Below, in pieces: positions 8,704 to 18,104 of a stretch of 64,000 nt of DNA. The position numbers were made by a program, and so were the translations under genes. The stretch is taken from positions 62,001 to 126,000 of the forward strand of contig CBDCLU010000006.1 of the NCBI GenBank assembly GCA_965218765.1, read 5' to 3'. Positions within the stretch are counted from its first letter, which is position 1; each line of letters begins with the position of its first letter. Under the pieces are notes generated by a model, which was not told the origin of the DNA, searched no databases, and saw nothing but the letters and a program-made list of their open reading frames with translations. Source of the stretch: JBBPYC01 sp965218765 (GTDB lineage Bacteria; Pseudomonadota; Gammaproteobacteria; Burkholderiales; Burkholderiaceae_C).

Positions 8704-9879
8704 TTATTTCGTCCGCTCCAAGTACCGCTTGCGCCGGAAATAAATCACCAGCCCGGCTGCGATCACCGTCATCGCGCCCATCGCGATCCAGAAGCCGTCG
8801 GCTTTGTGCAGCAGGGGGATCGACTCGAAGTTCATGCCGAAGATGCCGGCGATCAGGTTCAGCGGCAGGAACACGGCGGTCAGCACGGTCAGCACGCGCA
8901 TGATGTCGTTGGTGCGGTTGCTCTGCGCGGAAAAATGCATCTGCATCGCCGTCTCCGCGCTTTGCTCGAGCCGGCGTACGTGGTGTACCACCCTCTCCAC
9001 ATGTTCCAGCAGGTCGCGGCTTCGCACCAGCAGCAATTCGGTGTCGCGCCGCGCATTTGCAGTCGCGGCTTCGGGCCAGGTTTCCACGGTGTCGATCCAG
9101 TCCTGCACGGCGGCGCGCTGGTCTTCGCAGACCTGGTCGAGTTCCTGCAACGCAAGCCGCATGTCGAGCATGGTGGACCAGTTGATCGCGCGGCTTTTCG
9201 GGTCCAGCAGCTCGGTCTGCCATTGGTCCAGTTGGCGTGTCAGGCCGCGGCGCAGTTCGAGAAAGCCGTCCACCATCAGACTCACCAGCCGCAGCATCAG
9301 GTCGGCCGGGCTCGGCGGCAGCCGCCCGGTCGAGGCACGCGATTCGGACGGGCCTGACGCGTTGGGCGCCGGCGCTCTCGCGGAAAGCCGGGCGGCGATC
9401 GCATCGCGCACGGCGCAATCGGCCGGATGCACCGACAGCAGCACGCGGTCGAACACCACGAACCCGACCGGGCTGGTTTCCACGCGCCGATGCACGGCCA
9501 CGGCCGCAGGAGGCTTGCCGTCCATGCTGCCGTTGGATGGATCGGCAGTGTTCTTGCCAGCCGGGTCGCCCGCAACCTGCAGCAACGCCGTCCGCCCGGA
9601 CAACGCCTGCGCGACCAGCCGCCGGAACACCAGCACGTCATATTGAGAGGTGTAGTCGTAGTTCGACGGCAACTGCAGATTCAGCAGGTCCTGCACGTGC
9701 AGGTCGAACAACTGGGCACCCGTGAGTCGAGCCAGCGCCTGCTGCAGTTCGGTCAGGCGGGGCTCAAGCTCGCTGCGGTCGATCGCGATCCAGGCGAAGC
9801 TGCCGACCGGCAGGGATTCGGGCAGCGTTTCGCTTGGGCTGGCACTCGTGGCACCGTCTTGAAACAGGAAGATTCGCAT
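8704..9879 (-). CDS. CorA-family divalent metal transporter
   Basis: A 391-residue member of the CorA superfamily, pentameric Mg2+/Co2+/Ni2+ (or, in the ZntB branch, Zn2+) channels of the inner membrane. The large N-terminal cytoplasmic domain contains long charged helices. Two C-terminal membrane segments flank the selectivity motif GMN at 348-350 (GIFGMNFESIP), and the tail YFRRKRYLERTK is typical. The start at 9879 gives MRIFLFQDG; the frame continues upstream to 10068 but that part lies inside the HDOD gene. An unusual proline/glycine-rich insertion lies at about residues 105-170. The repeat copy at 8602-8703 lies directly behind its stop. Confidence 0.88.
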   Translation of the reverse strand: MRIFLFQDGATSASPSETLPESLPVGSFAWIAIDRSELEPRLTELQQALARLTGAQLFDLHVQDLLNLQLPSNYDYTSQYDVLVFRRLVAQALSGRTALLQVAGDPAGKNTADPSNGSMDGKPPAAVAVHRRVETSPVGFVVFDRVLLSVHPADCAVRDAIAARLSARAPAPNASGPSESRASTGRLPPSPADLMLRLVSLMVDGFLELRRGLTRQLDQWQTELLDPKSRAINWSTMLDMRLALQELDQVCEDQRAAVQDWIDTVETWPEAATANARRDTELLLVRSRDLLEHVERVVHHVRRLEQSAETAMQMHFSAQSNRTNDIMRVLTVLTAVFLPLNLIAGIFGMNFESIPLLHKADGFWIAMGAMTVIAAGLVIYFRRKRYLERTK

Positions 9880-9944
9880 GCGGGCCGAGTATTGCGCAAC
9901 CGTGGCGCCGCACGGCGCCTGCCCGGACTGGCCCTCGGCCTGTT

Positions 9945-11225
9945 TCAGACGCCCAGCTGATCGGCCCAGGCCAACGCCTGCAGGTGCGCATAGTTCACCT
10001 GATGGCTGGACAGCTGCAATGCCGCGGCCGCCTGGTTGAACGGCAGCTCGTCGTTCGATTCGCAGCATTTGACCATGCGCAGAAATGGCGCGAATACGCC
10101 CGTGTCGTCCAGCAGCGCCTCGTTGACCGCCGTCGGCAGGTTGAGTGACTGCAACGCCTGGGCCAGCGGCACACCGATCAAGGTCTCCAGCATGGAGAAC
10201 ACGCCGACGATGAATGCGTCGTCGCCGCTCTCATCGCCATTCAGCTCCGCGACCAGCAGCTCCATCAGCCGTCCACGCACCACTGCCAGGCTGCCAGCAG
10301 CGGGCGCGACGCTGTCGGCCGGCATGGCCGTCATCAACAGCGTGGCCCAGCGAAACAGCTTGTTCAGTCCCAGGATCATCACCGCGTGTCGAAACGAGGT
10401 GATCTCGGTGTTCAGTCCGAAGCCGCAGGAATTGATGAAGCGCAGCAGGTTGAAGGACATCGTCGGGTCGCGCTTGAGCACTTCCTCGATCTCGCCAATC
10501 TCGGCCTCGCGGCGCACCAGGCTCAGCAGATGCAGCACTGCGGATCGGTTTGAATGCGCCTGGGTCTGATCGATCGGCGCTGGCTCGGCAAACCAGTGAC
10601 CCTGGAACAGTTTGGCGCCGGCGCGCTTGAGCTGTTCGTACTGCGCGTTGTTTTCAATATTGCGCGCAACCACGTTGGCCTTCGAGCGCCCTTGCACGTC
10701 GCGCACGATCTGCTCGGCTTTCCCAGGCGCCAACACGCGCATGTCAAGCTGGATCATGTAGGCGAGCGGCAGCCAGGAAATCAGTTCCGGGCGCAACACC
10801 GAATGGTCGAACGCCAGTTTGAAGCCGCTCTTGCGCGCGCGCAGCAGCAGCGCGCGTTGCCGCAGCAGTTCGTGCGCGTCCGAGCCGGCGACGTCGATCG
10901 GGACTTCGAGCACGACTTTCTCGGGATTGAGCAAATCGAGCGAACCGCTTTCGATGTGCTCGAATGTGCAGCGCACCAGCACCAGGCGCCGACCCGCCGG
11001 GCCGCTGCAGGCCGAATTTGATACCGCATCGAACAGCGTTGCATCGCTGTTGTTCGAGGCTACCGGAACTTCGGACAGCTCATAGCCGACCACGGCACGT
11101 CGCGCATCGACAATCGCCTGGCGCACGATCGCGTGGTTGCTGGCGGCGATTTGTTCTGTCTGAACGTTGCCGTTCCGGTCTTCCAAGTCGAAGGATTCAA
11201 ATGTCACTGGCTGCGGATCGGGCAT
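9945..11225 (-). CDS. Degenerate EAL plus HDOD signalling protein
   Basis: A 426-residue protein with two domains. Residues about 35-215 resemble an EAL domain (VVGYELSEVP, LEVPIDVA, FKLAFDH, ENNAQYEQLKRAGAKLFQGHWF) but the catalytic EAL triad and several acidic residues are replaced, so c-di-GMP hydrolysis is unlikely. Residues about 220-410 form an HDOD domain (LSLVRREAEIGEIEEVLKRD, then LNKLFRWATLLM). This YuxH-type architecture is typical of regulatory proteins, often in motility or virulence control. It is the last gene of the flagellar minus-strand run, 103 bp after a second HDOD gene. Confidence 0.8.
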   Translation of the reverse strand: MPDPQPVTFESFDLEDRNGNVQTEQIAASNHAIVRQAIVDARRAVVGYELSEVPVASNNSDATLFDAVSNSACSGPAGRRLVLVRCTFEHIESGSLDLLNPEKVVLEVPIDVAGSDAHELLRQRALLLRARKSGFKLAFDHSVLRPELISWLPLAYMIQLDMRVLAPGKAEQIVRDVQGRSKANVVARNIENNAQYEQLKRAGAKLFQGHWFAEPAPIDQTQAHSNRSAVLHLLSLVRREAEIGEIEEVLKRDPTMSFNLLRFINSCGFGLNTEITSFRHAVMILGLNKLFRWATLLMTAMPADSVAPAAGSLAVVRGRLMELLVAELNGDESGDDAFIVGVFSMLETLIGVPLAQALQSLNLPTAVNEALLDDTGVFAPFLRMVKCCESNDELPFNQAAAALQLSSHQVNYAHLQALAWADQLGV

Positions 11226-11328
11226 GGCTTGCTCGCTAGGGGAAAAAGGGCGTGTCGCGTGACCTGTTTTCCTGTCATATCGGCCTCGCTGGCGACCGCT
11301 TGAGCTCGCGGTGGTTGCGTCGTGTGAC

Positions 11329-12585
11329 TTATTGCGCAGCCAACGGTGTCCGACCCAGTTGCAACGCCAGCGTGCGCAGCAGCGCGCGATTCACGGCTTC
11401 CGCATCCATCTCGTGACTCAGGCGCAGCGCGCGCAGCCGCGTCGGATCTGGCTGCTCGAGGGCCAGCGCGATCTCGAGCGCGGGTGCGTAGGGGCCTTCA
11501 CGCCCCACCAGCGCCAATACGATCCGCTCGGACAGCGGAATCCGGGCCAACCCGGTGCGCAGCGGCTCATCGAGCACCAGATCCAGCTGTGCGAACAGTC
11601 CGCACAGAAAAATCTCGCGGCGCAGATCGTGGTCAACGCCGGCATCCATCAGGTGCTCCATCAGCGCGCCGCGCAGCACCATCGCGACGTTCACGGGCTG
11701 CAGGTTCGGGTCTTCGGTGGCATGCGGCAGCTGCTCTGCCAACCAGCTCCTGAGCTTGTTGAAGCCGAGCATCATGAAGGTATGCCGCAACGACGCGATG
11801 CCGCTGGCCAAGCCCACGCCGGCCGAATTCGCATACAGCAGCAGCCGATAGGCAAGCGTCGGTTCCTCGCCGACCAGCTGCTCGATGCGGTCGAGCGACT
11901 GCTCGGTGTCGAGCGCGTTCATCACGCGCAGGATCGACTTGTTCGACGCCGGCATCGGCTGGCCGCGGTAGCGCTGCAGCACATCTTCGGCTGGCCAGCC
12001 GGACACGGCCCAGGCACCCTGACCATCGAGCACGTGCTCGGCCAGCGCGCGGCTGGCCACGCCGTCGACCAGCGAGCCGGCTTGCACCGGGCTGTCGCTG
12101 GCACGTGTTGCCAGATAGCCGGCAGCGACCGTCTGGCGCATGCGTGCAGCCGCGGTCAGGGCCGCGACCGCGTCGTCGGCCGACAGCACGAGGGCGCGGC
12201 GTTCGAACCAGGTGGCCGCTTCGGCATCCGGCCTCTGGCGCACCTCGCCGCTGGCGATCAGGCGCGCGCCGCGGCTGCGCGCAGCCTTGGCACGGCAGCG
12301 CAGCTGGCGATCGTTCAGCATGCTCTGCGCAATCTCGATCGACGGTCCGTCCGCATCGGCGGCGTCCAGCACGCTGGCCAGCAATGTGCGCGAGTCGATG
12401 CGCAGCACCAGCGGCGCGGCTTGTCCCGTGCAGAGCTCGCCGAGCGTGCGCAGCAACTGCGCACCACTGCAGCCGCCTTCGTCCTCGTGCACGAACAGCT
12501 CGATGCCTGCGAGCCGGCGTGCCTTGTTCCAAAGCGGTCGATAGCCGAGCGTGAGGCGGCCGAGTGTGGATTGCGCCATCTGCAT
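11329..12585 (-). CDS. HDOD-domain signalling protein, diverged paralogue of its neighbour
   Basis: A 418-residue protein. The N-terminal half is a strongly diverged EAL-like region (TLGRLTLGYRPLWNKARRLAG at its beginning, no catalytic residues), and the C-terminal half is an HDOD domain (LDRIEQLVGEEPTLAYRLLL, LRHTFMMLGFNKLRSWL). Order and alignment with the downstream gene point to tandem duplication and divergence. It begins about 20 bp after flgL stops, on the same strand, so it is probably transcribed with the hook-associated genes. Start either ATG at 12585 or 12579. The flagellar role is inferred from position only. Confidence 0.75.
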   Translation of the reverse strand: MQMAQSTLGRLTLGYRPLWNKARRLAGIELFVHEDEGGCSGAQLLRTLGELCTGQAAPLVLRIDSRTLLASVLDAADADGPSIEIAQSMLNDRQLRCRAKAARSRGARLIASGEVRQRPDAEAATWFERRALVLSADDAVAALTAAARMRQTVAAGYLATRASDSPVQAGSLVDGVASRALAEHVLDGQGAWAVSGWPAEDVLQRYRGQPMPASNKSILRVMNALDTEQSLDRIEQLVGEEPTLAYRLLLYANSAGVGLASGIASLRHTFMMLGFNKLRSWLAEQLPHATEDPNLQPVNVAMVLRGALMEHLMDAGVDHDLRREIFLCGLFAQLDLVLDEPLRTGLARIPLSERIVLALVGREGPYAPALEIALALEQPDPTRLRALRLSHEMDAEAVNRALLRTLALQLGRTPLAAQ

Positions 12586-12604
12586 CCAGTCGGATCGGGA
12601 CGGG

Positions 12605-13807
12605 TTAATTGATGAAGTTGAACAGCGACAACTTCTGGATCTGCGCATACGACCCGAGCGCGGCTGAATACGCGGTCTGGGTGTTCTGGAATTCCGAGAT
12701 CGCCTGAACCATGTCGAGGTCTTCCGCACGCGACCGGTCGGCCTGCAGCTGCACGCTGCGCACGCTCTGCCGGTCCGAGATGCAGTCGATGCGGTTCAGC
12801 AGTTCCCCGGCGATGCCGCGTGCCGCGAGCAAGCGGTTCAGCCCCGAGTCGAGTTGCGCGAGCGCCTGCGCGACGCCATGGCTGATCGCAGCGCCGTTTG
12901 GCGCATCGCGAACCGCGGCAATGGCCTGGTCGAGCACGCCGAACAGGCCGATGCGCTGGCTCGGCGCGACGGTGAGCGCGTCGCCGGCCATCGGCGTGCC
13001 GCCGGCCGACAACGAGATGCCGTCGAACCGGATCGCCTGGCCTGCTTGATAAGGCTGCCCCGACTGCACGACGGCGCCGCCGGTGCTGTCGATCACGTCG
13101 TACTGCGTGGTGCCGCCGGCAGTGCTGAACTCGATGCGGTAGCCGTGGCCGGTCAGTGCCGACGGATCGACCACCTGGCCCGCGTCGCTGAAGACACTGG
13201 CATCGGCGGGCGACCGGGCAATCGAAAACACGCCGTTGCCGCTTGGCACGTCCATCCAGGTCGCATGGCCATCGAGCGCCGCAGGCACCGATTGCGCACC
13301 GGCCGCCGCCTGGCCGGCCAAGCCGTCGAACACGACGCCGCCGCCCGCATCGGCGAACGGCCGGGCGCTGCTGCCCAGACCTGCGAACAGCGGCATGCCG
13401 TTGCTGTCGTCGCTGTTCGCCAGTTCCAGCAGCTGCGCGCGCAGGCCGGTCAGCTGCTGCGCGATGCTGGCCCGGTCGCTCGGCGCCAGTGCCGCGTTGC
13501 CGGCCTGGATCACGAGCGCGCGGAAATCCTGCATCGCGCTGCTGGCGTGGCCCAACGCTGCTTCAGCCGTGCTGACCGAATTGCGCTGCGCTTCGAGCGC
13601 ACGCTGGTCGGTCGCGACCCGCGACAGCCGCGTGTTCGCGCGTTCGGCCTGGGCTGCAGCGGTCGGGTCATCGCTTGGGCGCAGCACGCGCTTGCCCGCG
13701 CTCAGCTGCTCCTGCAGGCTGGACAACTGTCCTTGTCGCGCGGTGAGCTGGCGCACCGCGCTCGCATAGCGGTCCGCGCTGCCAAGCCGGGTGTTGTCAA
13801 TGGACAT
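12605..13807 (-). CDS. flgL: Flagellar hook-filament junction protein FlgL (HAP3)
   Basis: Second junction protein between hook and filament, exported by the flagellar type III apparatus. It has 400 residues. The N-terminal helix RYASAVRQLTARQGQLSSLQEQLSAG (in two parts, about 12-37) and the C-terminal DMVQAISEFQNTQTAYSAAL with a terminal coiled coil are flagellin-like D0/D1 ends and match FlgL. The central domain has the YQAGQAIRFDGISLS beta motif shared with FlgK. It lies just downstream of flgK, the usual order; the dispersed repeat copy 2 and about 60 further bases separate them. No signal peptide, as expected. Confidence 0.95.
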   Translation of the reverse strand: MSIDNTRLGSADRYASAVRQLTARQGQLSSLQEQLSAGKRVLRPSDDPTAAAQAERANTRLSRVATDQRALEAQRNSVSTAEAALGHASSAMQDFRALVIQAGNAALAPSDRASIAQQLTGLRAQLLELANSDDSNGMPLFAGLGSSARPFADAGGGVVFDGLAGQAAAGAQSVPAALDGHATWMDVPSGNGVFSIARSPADASVFSDAGQVVDPSALTGHGYRIEFSTAGGTTQYDVIDSTGGAVVQSGQPYQAGQAIRFDGISLSAGGTPMAGDALTVAPSQRIGLFGVLDQAIAAVRDAPNGAAISHGVAQALAQLDSGLNRLLAARGIAGELLNRIDCISDRQSVRSVQLQADRSRAEDLDMVQAISEFQNTQTAYSAALGSYAQIQKLSLFNFIN

Positions 13808-13873
13808 GGAAATGGAATCCTCAGTAGTTGTCGGTTTAAGTTCCTGCGACGCATGAGGTGCACTGGACTTGTC

Positions 13874-13970
13874 CCAGCAGGGGCCGCGGAGCCGGCTTCG
13901 CCGGGCCGCAGGCGCCGCCCCCCGAAGAGGGGGTAGCCGAGAACCGACCGCAGGGAGCGAAGGCTGGGGG
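13874..13970 (-). repeat. Dispersed ~100-bp intergenic repeat, copy 2 (3' of flgK)
   Basis: Starts CCAGCAGGGGCCGCGG on the plus strand and ends GGCTGGGGG, immediately before the reversed flgK stop at 13971. Contains CCGGCTTCGCCGG, a perfect short hairpin with a UUCG-like loop. It separates flgK from flgL within the operon. Confidence 0.88.
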
Positions 13971-15857
13971 TCAGTTCATCCCTCGCAACAGCGTATCGAA
14001 CACGTTCTGCGCGACCTGAATCATCTTGGCCGACGCCTGGTAGGCCTGCTGGTATTGCAACAGGCGCGCGGCTTCCTCGTCGAGGCTCACGCCGGCTGCG
14101 CTGCTGCGCTCGGACTCCAGGCCGGCGGCAATCGACGTCGACGCGTCGGCCGCATAGTGCGCGCTTTGGGTGCGCACGCCGAGCTGGGCCATCAGCGCGG
14201 CGTGGCCGTCGGCCATCGGCGCACCGTCGAACACGGCCTTGTCGCGCAGCGCGAGCAGGGCGCTCGCATTGCCTGCATTCAGGCGACTGAATGCAGGCGA
14301 GGTCGCCTCGATCGTGATGCTGTCGCCCGGCGCGGGCACGCCGCGCAGGTTCAGCGACCAACCGTTGTATTCGATCGGCTGACCGGCCGTGTATGGCACG
14401 CCGGTTGGATTGCCAGTGCCGCTGCCGTTCACGTCGAACGTGCCGCTGCCGGTGAACGTCAGCGTGACCGTCGCGTTCAGGTTGGGGTCGGCACGGCTTG
14501 CCGCAAGCGAACCGACGGCCAGGGTGCCGCCGTTGCCGCTGGCGGCACGTGCCTGCACCGGGCTGGCCACGGCGAGCTCGCGCGGCGACGTCAGCGCCGA
14601 CTGCATGGCGCCGGCTGCGTCGGCATAGGGCTTGATGACGAACGCATCGCCAGCGGCTGCCGAACCGCTGTCCAGCTCGAAGCGCAGGCCGTCGATCTGG
14701 ATCGGCAGCGCGCCGGTGAAATGGCTCGAGCGGCCGTCCGACAGGCGCCTGACATCGATGCCACCGGTCGGATCGAACGCGACGGCGTAGGACGAAGCGA
14801 CCAGCGCGCTCGCATCGACGACCGTCGTGCGCAGCACTGCATTGCCGCCGTTGCCGGGCAGCGGCGTGGCGTCGGCGATGGCGATCGGCTTGAACAGGTC
14901 GCGGCCGGCTGTGCCGTTCAGGTCGACGCCGAGCCGGTGCTGCGCGTTCAGCTCGGTGCCCAGCGCAAGCGCCATCCGACCGAGCTGGTCGTTCACTTGC
15001 ACCAGATCGGTGTTCTGAAACTGCAGCAGGCCGGCCACGGAGCCGCCCCCGAGCGTGGCCGGGTCGATCGTCGTGGTCAGCGTCCCGCGCGTGATCGACA
15101 GCCGGCTGCCGCCGTCCGCATCGGTTGCCAGCGCGACTTTCGCGCTGGTCGCGCCGAGCACCAGTGCCTGGTTGCCGATGAACACGCTGAGCGTGCCGTC
15201 ATTCGCTGCAACGGTGCTGGCTTGCACTTGGTTGTTGAGTTCGCGCAGCGCCTGGTCGCGCTGGTCAAGCAGGTCGTTCGGGCTGTGCCCGACGCCTTGC
15301 GCGCGCGCCACCTGCTCGTTGAGCGAGCCGATCTGCGCGGCCAGCGCGTTCACGGTCCGGATCGACTCGCCGAGCTGGCTGCCGACGCTCGAGCGCAGGT
15401 CGGACAGGCGCTGGTGCGCGTCCTGGAAACGCGTGGCCAGTTCGTCCGCACGGGTCAGCACGACGTTGCGTGCGGTCAGGTCGGTCGGCACGCTGGCGAC
15501 ATCGGAAAACGCATTCAGCGTGTCGTTGACCGCAGCGCCGAGGCCGTTGACACCGCCTTGGAAGATGTCCTGCAGCGCATCGAGGCGCTCGGCGCGCGTG
15601 CTGTCCATCGCCTGGATCGACTGCGCGAGCGACGCCTGGCGGGTCAGGAACTCGCTGTGCGCACGCTCGATGTCGGCGACCTCGACGCCCTGGCCGGAGT
15701 AGCCGTTGCCGGTGTAGCGGCCCGCCACCTGCTGCAGCACCGCGGTCTGGCGTGAATAGCCGACCGTGTTGGCATTCGCGATGTTGTGTCCGGTGGTCGC
15801 CAGTGCAGCCTGGTTCGCAAGCAGCGCGCGGGTGCCGATGTTCAGCAACGAATTCAT
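13971..15857 (-). CDS. flgK: Flagellar hook-associated protein FlgK (HAP1)
   Basis: First hook-filament junction protein. It has 628 residues. The N-terminus LLNIGTRALLANQAALATTGHNIANANTVGYSRQ carries the rod/hook-family motif (ANQAALATTGHNIANANT, residues about 14-31), and the end AARLLQYQQAYQASAKMIQVAQ is the matching C-terminal helix. Middle domains are beta-rich with the PYTAGQPIEYNGWSLN motif. An AAGGAG ribosome site precedes the ATG. It follows flgJ by 54 bp; the flgJ-flgK-flgL order is standard. Confidence 0.96.
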   Translation of the reverse strand: MNSLLNIGTRALLANQAALATTGHNIANANTVGYSRQTAVLQQVAGRYTGNGYSGQGVEVADIERAHSEFLTRQASLAQSIQAMDSTRAERLDALQDIFQGGVNGLGAAVNDTLNAFSDVASVPTDLTARNVVLTRADELATRFQDAHQRLSDLRSSVGSQLGESIRTVNALAAQIGSLNEQVARAQGVGHSPNDLLDQRDQALRELNNQVQASTVAANDGTLSVFIGNQALVLGATSAKVALATDADGGSRLSITRGTLTTTIDPATLGGGSVAGLLQFQNTDLVQVNDQLGRMALALGTELNAQHRLGVDLNGTAGRDLFKPIAIADATPLPGNGGNAVLRTTVVDASALVASSYAVAFDPTGGIDVRRLSDGRSSHFTGALPIQIDGLRFELDSGSAAAGDAFVIKPYADAAGAMQSALTSPRELAVASPVQARAASGNGGTLAVGSLAASRADPNLNATVTLTFTGSGTFDVNGSGTGNPTGVPYTAGQPIEYNGWSLNLRGVPAPGDSITIEATSPAFSRLNAGNASALLALRDKAVFDGAPMADGHAALMAQLGVRTQSAHYAADASTSIAAGLESERSSAAGVSLDEEAARLLQYQQAYQASAKMIQVAQNVFDTLLRGMN

Positions 15858-15911
15858 GCCGGCTCCTTGGCGCTGGGCGGTAGTGGGTTGGGAAAGTGTT
15901 TCATATCCACT

Positions 15912-16817
15912 TCAAATGGACTGCGAACGCTGCAGTTGCAGCGCGGTATTGATTGCACGGCTCAGCTTGGCCGCGTAGGCGGGGTCGGTCGCGTAGCCGG
16001 CGCGCTGCAGCTCGCCCGCATAGCTGGTTGCCGACGCGGTACTGGCACGCGCCTGCGCATAGCGCGGGCTGGTCGCAATGAGCCGCGCGTAGTCGCGGAA
16101 CGATTCTTCGTACGAGTCGTAGGCGCGGAACTTCGCGCTCACCTTGCGTGCTTCGCCGCCCTCGTATTCGGTGGTCGTGATCTCGGCCACCCGGCCGGTC
16201 CAGCCCGCATTTGCCTTGATGCCGAACAGGTTGAACGAATTGCTGCCGTCGGCATTGCGGATCTCGCTCTTGCCCCAGCCGGTTTCGTGGCCGGCCTGGC
16301 CGAGCATGAAGCCGGCCGGAATGCCGGTGGCCTGCGCGACCCGCTCGGCTGCATCGTTGTGCTGCGCGACAAAGCCGCTCTGGCTCGCATTCGGGTTGAT
16401 CGCGGTGGTCGCCGTACCACTCCTGCTGCCAAGCGCTACCGTGGACGGCACATTCAACGCGGCGATCGGCACGCTGCCGCGTGCGTTGCCGGTCATCTGC
16501 TGTGTGAGTTGGCGCGTGATTGCATCGGTCAGACCGCCCGGCATGCCGGCGAGCTGCACCGCGAATTGCTGGTCCAGCAGGTCGCTGCCGAGCTTCTCGC
16601 CGTCGCTGTCCATCAGGCCCGATTTCATGGTTGCTTCGCGCATGCTCTTGATCAGCTCGCGCATGAACAACGACTCGAACTGCTTGGCCGCTTCCCTGAC
16701 CGCTTTCGGATCGTTGCCGCCGGCGGCGAACTTGAGCGTGTCGAGCGAGCGCGCATCGGCCGCCAACCCGCGGCTGCCGCTGGCCTGCAGTGAGTTCGAC
16801 ATTGCTGCGATCGCCAT
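15912..16817 (-). CDS. flgJ: Flagellar rod assembly protein / peptidoglycan hydrolase FlgJ
   Basis: A bifunctional FlgJ of 301 residues. The rod-binding domain is at about 38-110 (AAKQFESLFMRELIKSMREA, LDQQFAVQLA). After a linker comes a glucosaminidase domain (about 148-300) whose catalytic glutamate is E178 in GQAGHETGWGKSEI. FNLFGIKA and YESFRDYARLI-type blocks follow. It cuts a hole in peptidoglycan for the growing rod and caps it during assembly. The hydrolase domain is present in beta- and gammaproteobacteria and missing in many alphaproteobacteria. It sits between flgI and flgK with repeat copy 3 upstream. Confidence 0.95.
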   Translation of the reverse strand: MAIAAMSNSLQASGSRGLAADARSLDTLKFAAGGNDPKAVREAAKQFESLFMRELIKSMREATMKSGLMDSDGEKLGSDLLDQQFAVQLAGMPGGLTDAITRQLTQQMTGNARGSVPIAALNVPSTVALGSRSGTATTAINPNASQSGFVAQHNDAAERVAQATGIPAGFMLGQAGHETGWGKSEIRNADGSNSFNLFGIKANAGWTGRVAEITTTEYEGGEARKVSAKFRAYDSYEESFRDYARLIATSPRYAQARASTASATSYAGELQRAGYATDPAYAAKLSRAINTALQLQRSQSI

Positions 16818-16875
16818 CTCAGTGTTCCTCGGCGCTGCGCGCCACTTGCGACCGGAAGAATCCGTCCGCTCTGAT

Positions 16876-16976
16876 CCAGCAGGGGCCGCGGACCGGCTTG
16901 GTCCGGCCGCAGGCGCCGCCCCCGGGGAGGGGGAAGGCGAGAGTCGACCGAAGGCAGCGTTGCCTGGGGGTGAGCA
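16876..16976 (-). repeat. Dispersed ~100-bp intergenic repeat, copy 3 (3' of flgI)
   Basis: Plus strand begins CCAGCAGGGGCCGCGG and ends GCCTGGGGGTGAGCA, directly before the reversed flgI stop at 16977. The central inverted part is GGACC..GGTCC instead of GGAGC..GCTCC, i.e. compensated changes that keep the pairing. Confidence 0.87.
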
Positions 16977-18092
16977 TCAGATCACCTCCAGTTCGGCGTT
17001 CAGCGCGCCGGACGCCTTGATCGCCTGGAGGATCGCCAGCAGATCCTGCGGCGTGGCGCCCAATGCATTGAGCGCACGCACCACATCGGCCAGTTGCGGA
17101 GCAGCCGGCACCTGGATCAGCACGCCCGGCTCCTGCTTGATCTGGATGCTGGCCTGTTCGGCCACCACGGTCTGCCCGCCGGAAAACGGTGCCGGCTGAC
17201 TCACCAGCGGTGTCGAGTTGATCGTGACCGACAGGTTGCCGTGCGCGATCGCACAGGGCCCCAGCGTGACCGCCTGGTTCAGCACGACCGAGCCGGTGCG
17301 GGCGTTGATCACGACCTTGGCGGCCGGCGCGGCCAGCTCCAGACTCAGCTCTTCCAGTTCGGCGATGAAGTTGACGCGTGCGTTCGGGTCTGCCGGTGCG
17401 AGCACCTGCACCGTGCGGCCATCGAGCGCACGCGCGGTGCCGGGCCCGAGCTTGCGGTCGATGACCTGGGCGACCCGGCGCGCGGTCTGGAAGTCGACCG
17501 CGTTCAGGCCCAGGTTGATGCTGTCGCCTTCGAGCAGCGGCGACGGCACGCCGCGCTCGACCTGGGCGCCGTTCGGCACCCGACCCGCGCTCAGGTGGTT
17601 GATCTGCACCTTGCTGCCGGCCGCCGACGCGCCGGCGCCGGCCACCACCACGTTGCCCTGCGCGAGCGCATAGATCTCGCCATCGGCACCGCGCAGCGGC
17701 GTGGCCACCAGCGTGCCGCCCCTGAGCGACTTGGCGTTGCCCATCGACGACACGTTCACGTCCACCGTCTGCCCGGGTTGCGCGAATGCGGGCAGTTGCG
17801 CGGTCACGATCACCGCCGCCACGTTCTTCAGCTGCAGCTGCGAAGCGCGGTTGTCCGGCAGCGTGATGCCGAGCTGCTGCAGGTAATTGGCGACGCTTTG
17901 CGTCGTGTATGGCATCTGCGTGGTCTGGTCGCCGCTGCCGTCCAGCCCGACGATCAGGCCATAGCCGGTCAGCTGGTTGCTGCGCACGCCCTGTACGGCG
18001 GCGATTTCCTTGATCCGGACCGCATGCGCAGGGCAGATCAACGCCAGGCTGGCCACCAGCATGGCTATCAAATTTCGTAGCAAGGTATACAT
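16977..18092 (-). CDS. flgI: Flagellar P-ring protein FlgI
   Basis: Forms the periplasmic P ring around the rod. It has 371 residues, the usual length. A signal peptide with the cleavage site after PAHA (residue 24) leads into VRIKEIAAVQGVRSNQLTGYGLIVGLDGSGD, the highly conserved FlgI start (RIKEIAAVQGVR). Later blocks NVSSMGNAKSLRGGTLVATPL, INARTGSVV and GVLIQVPAAPQLADVVRALNALG also match the family. It is exported by Sec, unlike most flagellar proteins. It lies 12 bp downstream of flgH, and repeat copy 3 abuts its 3' end. Confidence 0.97.
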   Translation of the reverse strand: MYTLLRNLIAMLVASLALICPAHAVRIKEIAAVQGVRSNQLTGYGLIVGLDGSGDQTTQMPYTTQSVANYLQQLGITLPDNRASQLQLKNVAAVIVTAQLPAFAQPGQTVDVNVSSMGNAKSLRGGTLVATPLRGADGEIYALAQGNVVVAGAGASAAGSKVQINHLSAGRVPNGAQVERGVPSPLLEGDSINLGLNAVDFQTARRVAQVIDRKLGPGTARALDGRTVQVLAPADPNARVNFIAELEELSLELAAPAAKVVINARTGSVVLNQAVTLGPCAIAHGNLSVTINSTPLVSQPAPFSGGQTVVAEQASIQIKQEPGVLIQVPAAPQLADVVRALNALGATPQDLLAILQAIKASGALNAELEVI

Positions 18093-18104
18093 GATGGGCC
18101 TGCA

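Noticed and set aside
13869..15755. A 628-codon open frame on the plus strand, opposite flgK
   Set aside because: Antisense shadow of flgK in GC-rich DNA; its sequence is Arg/His/Gln-rich without domains, while the minus strand encodes a full-length FlgK.
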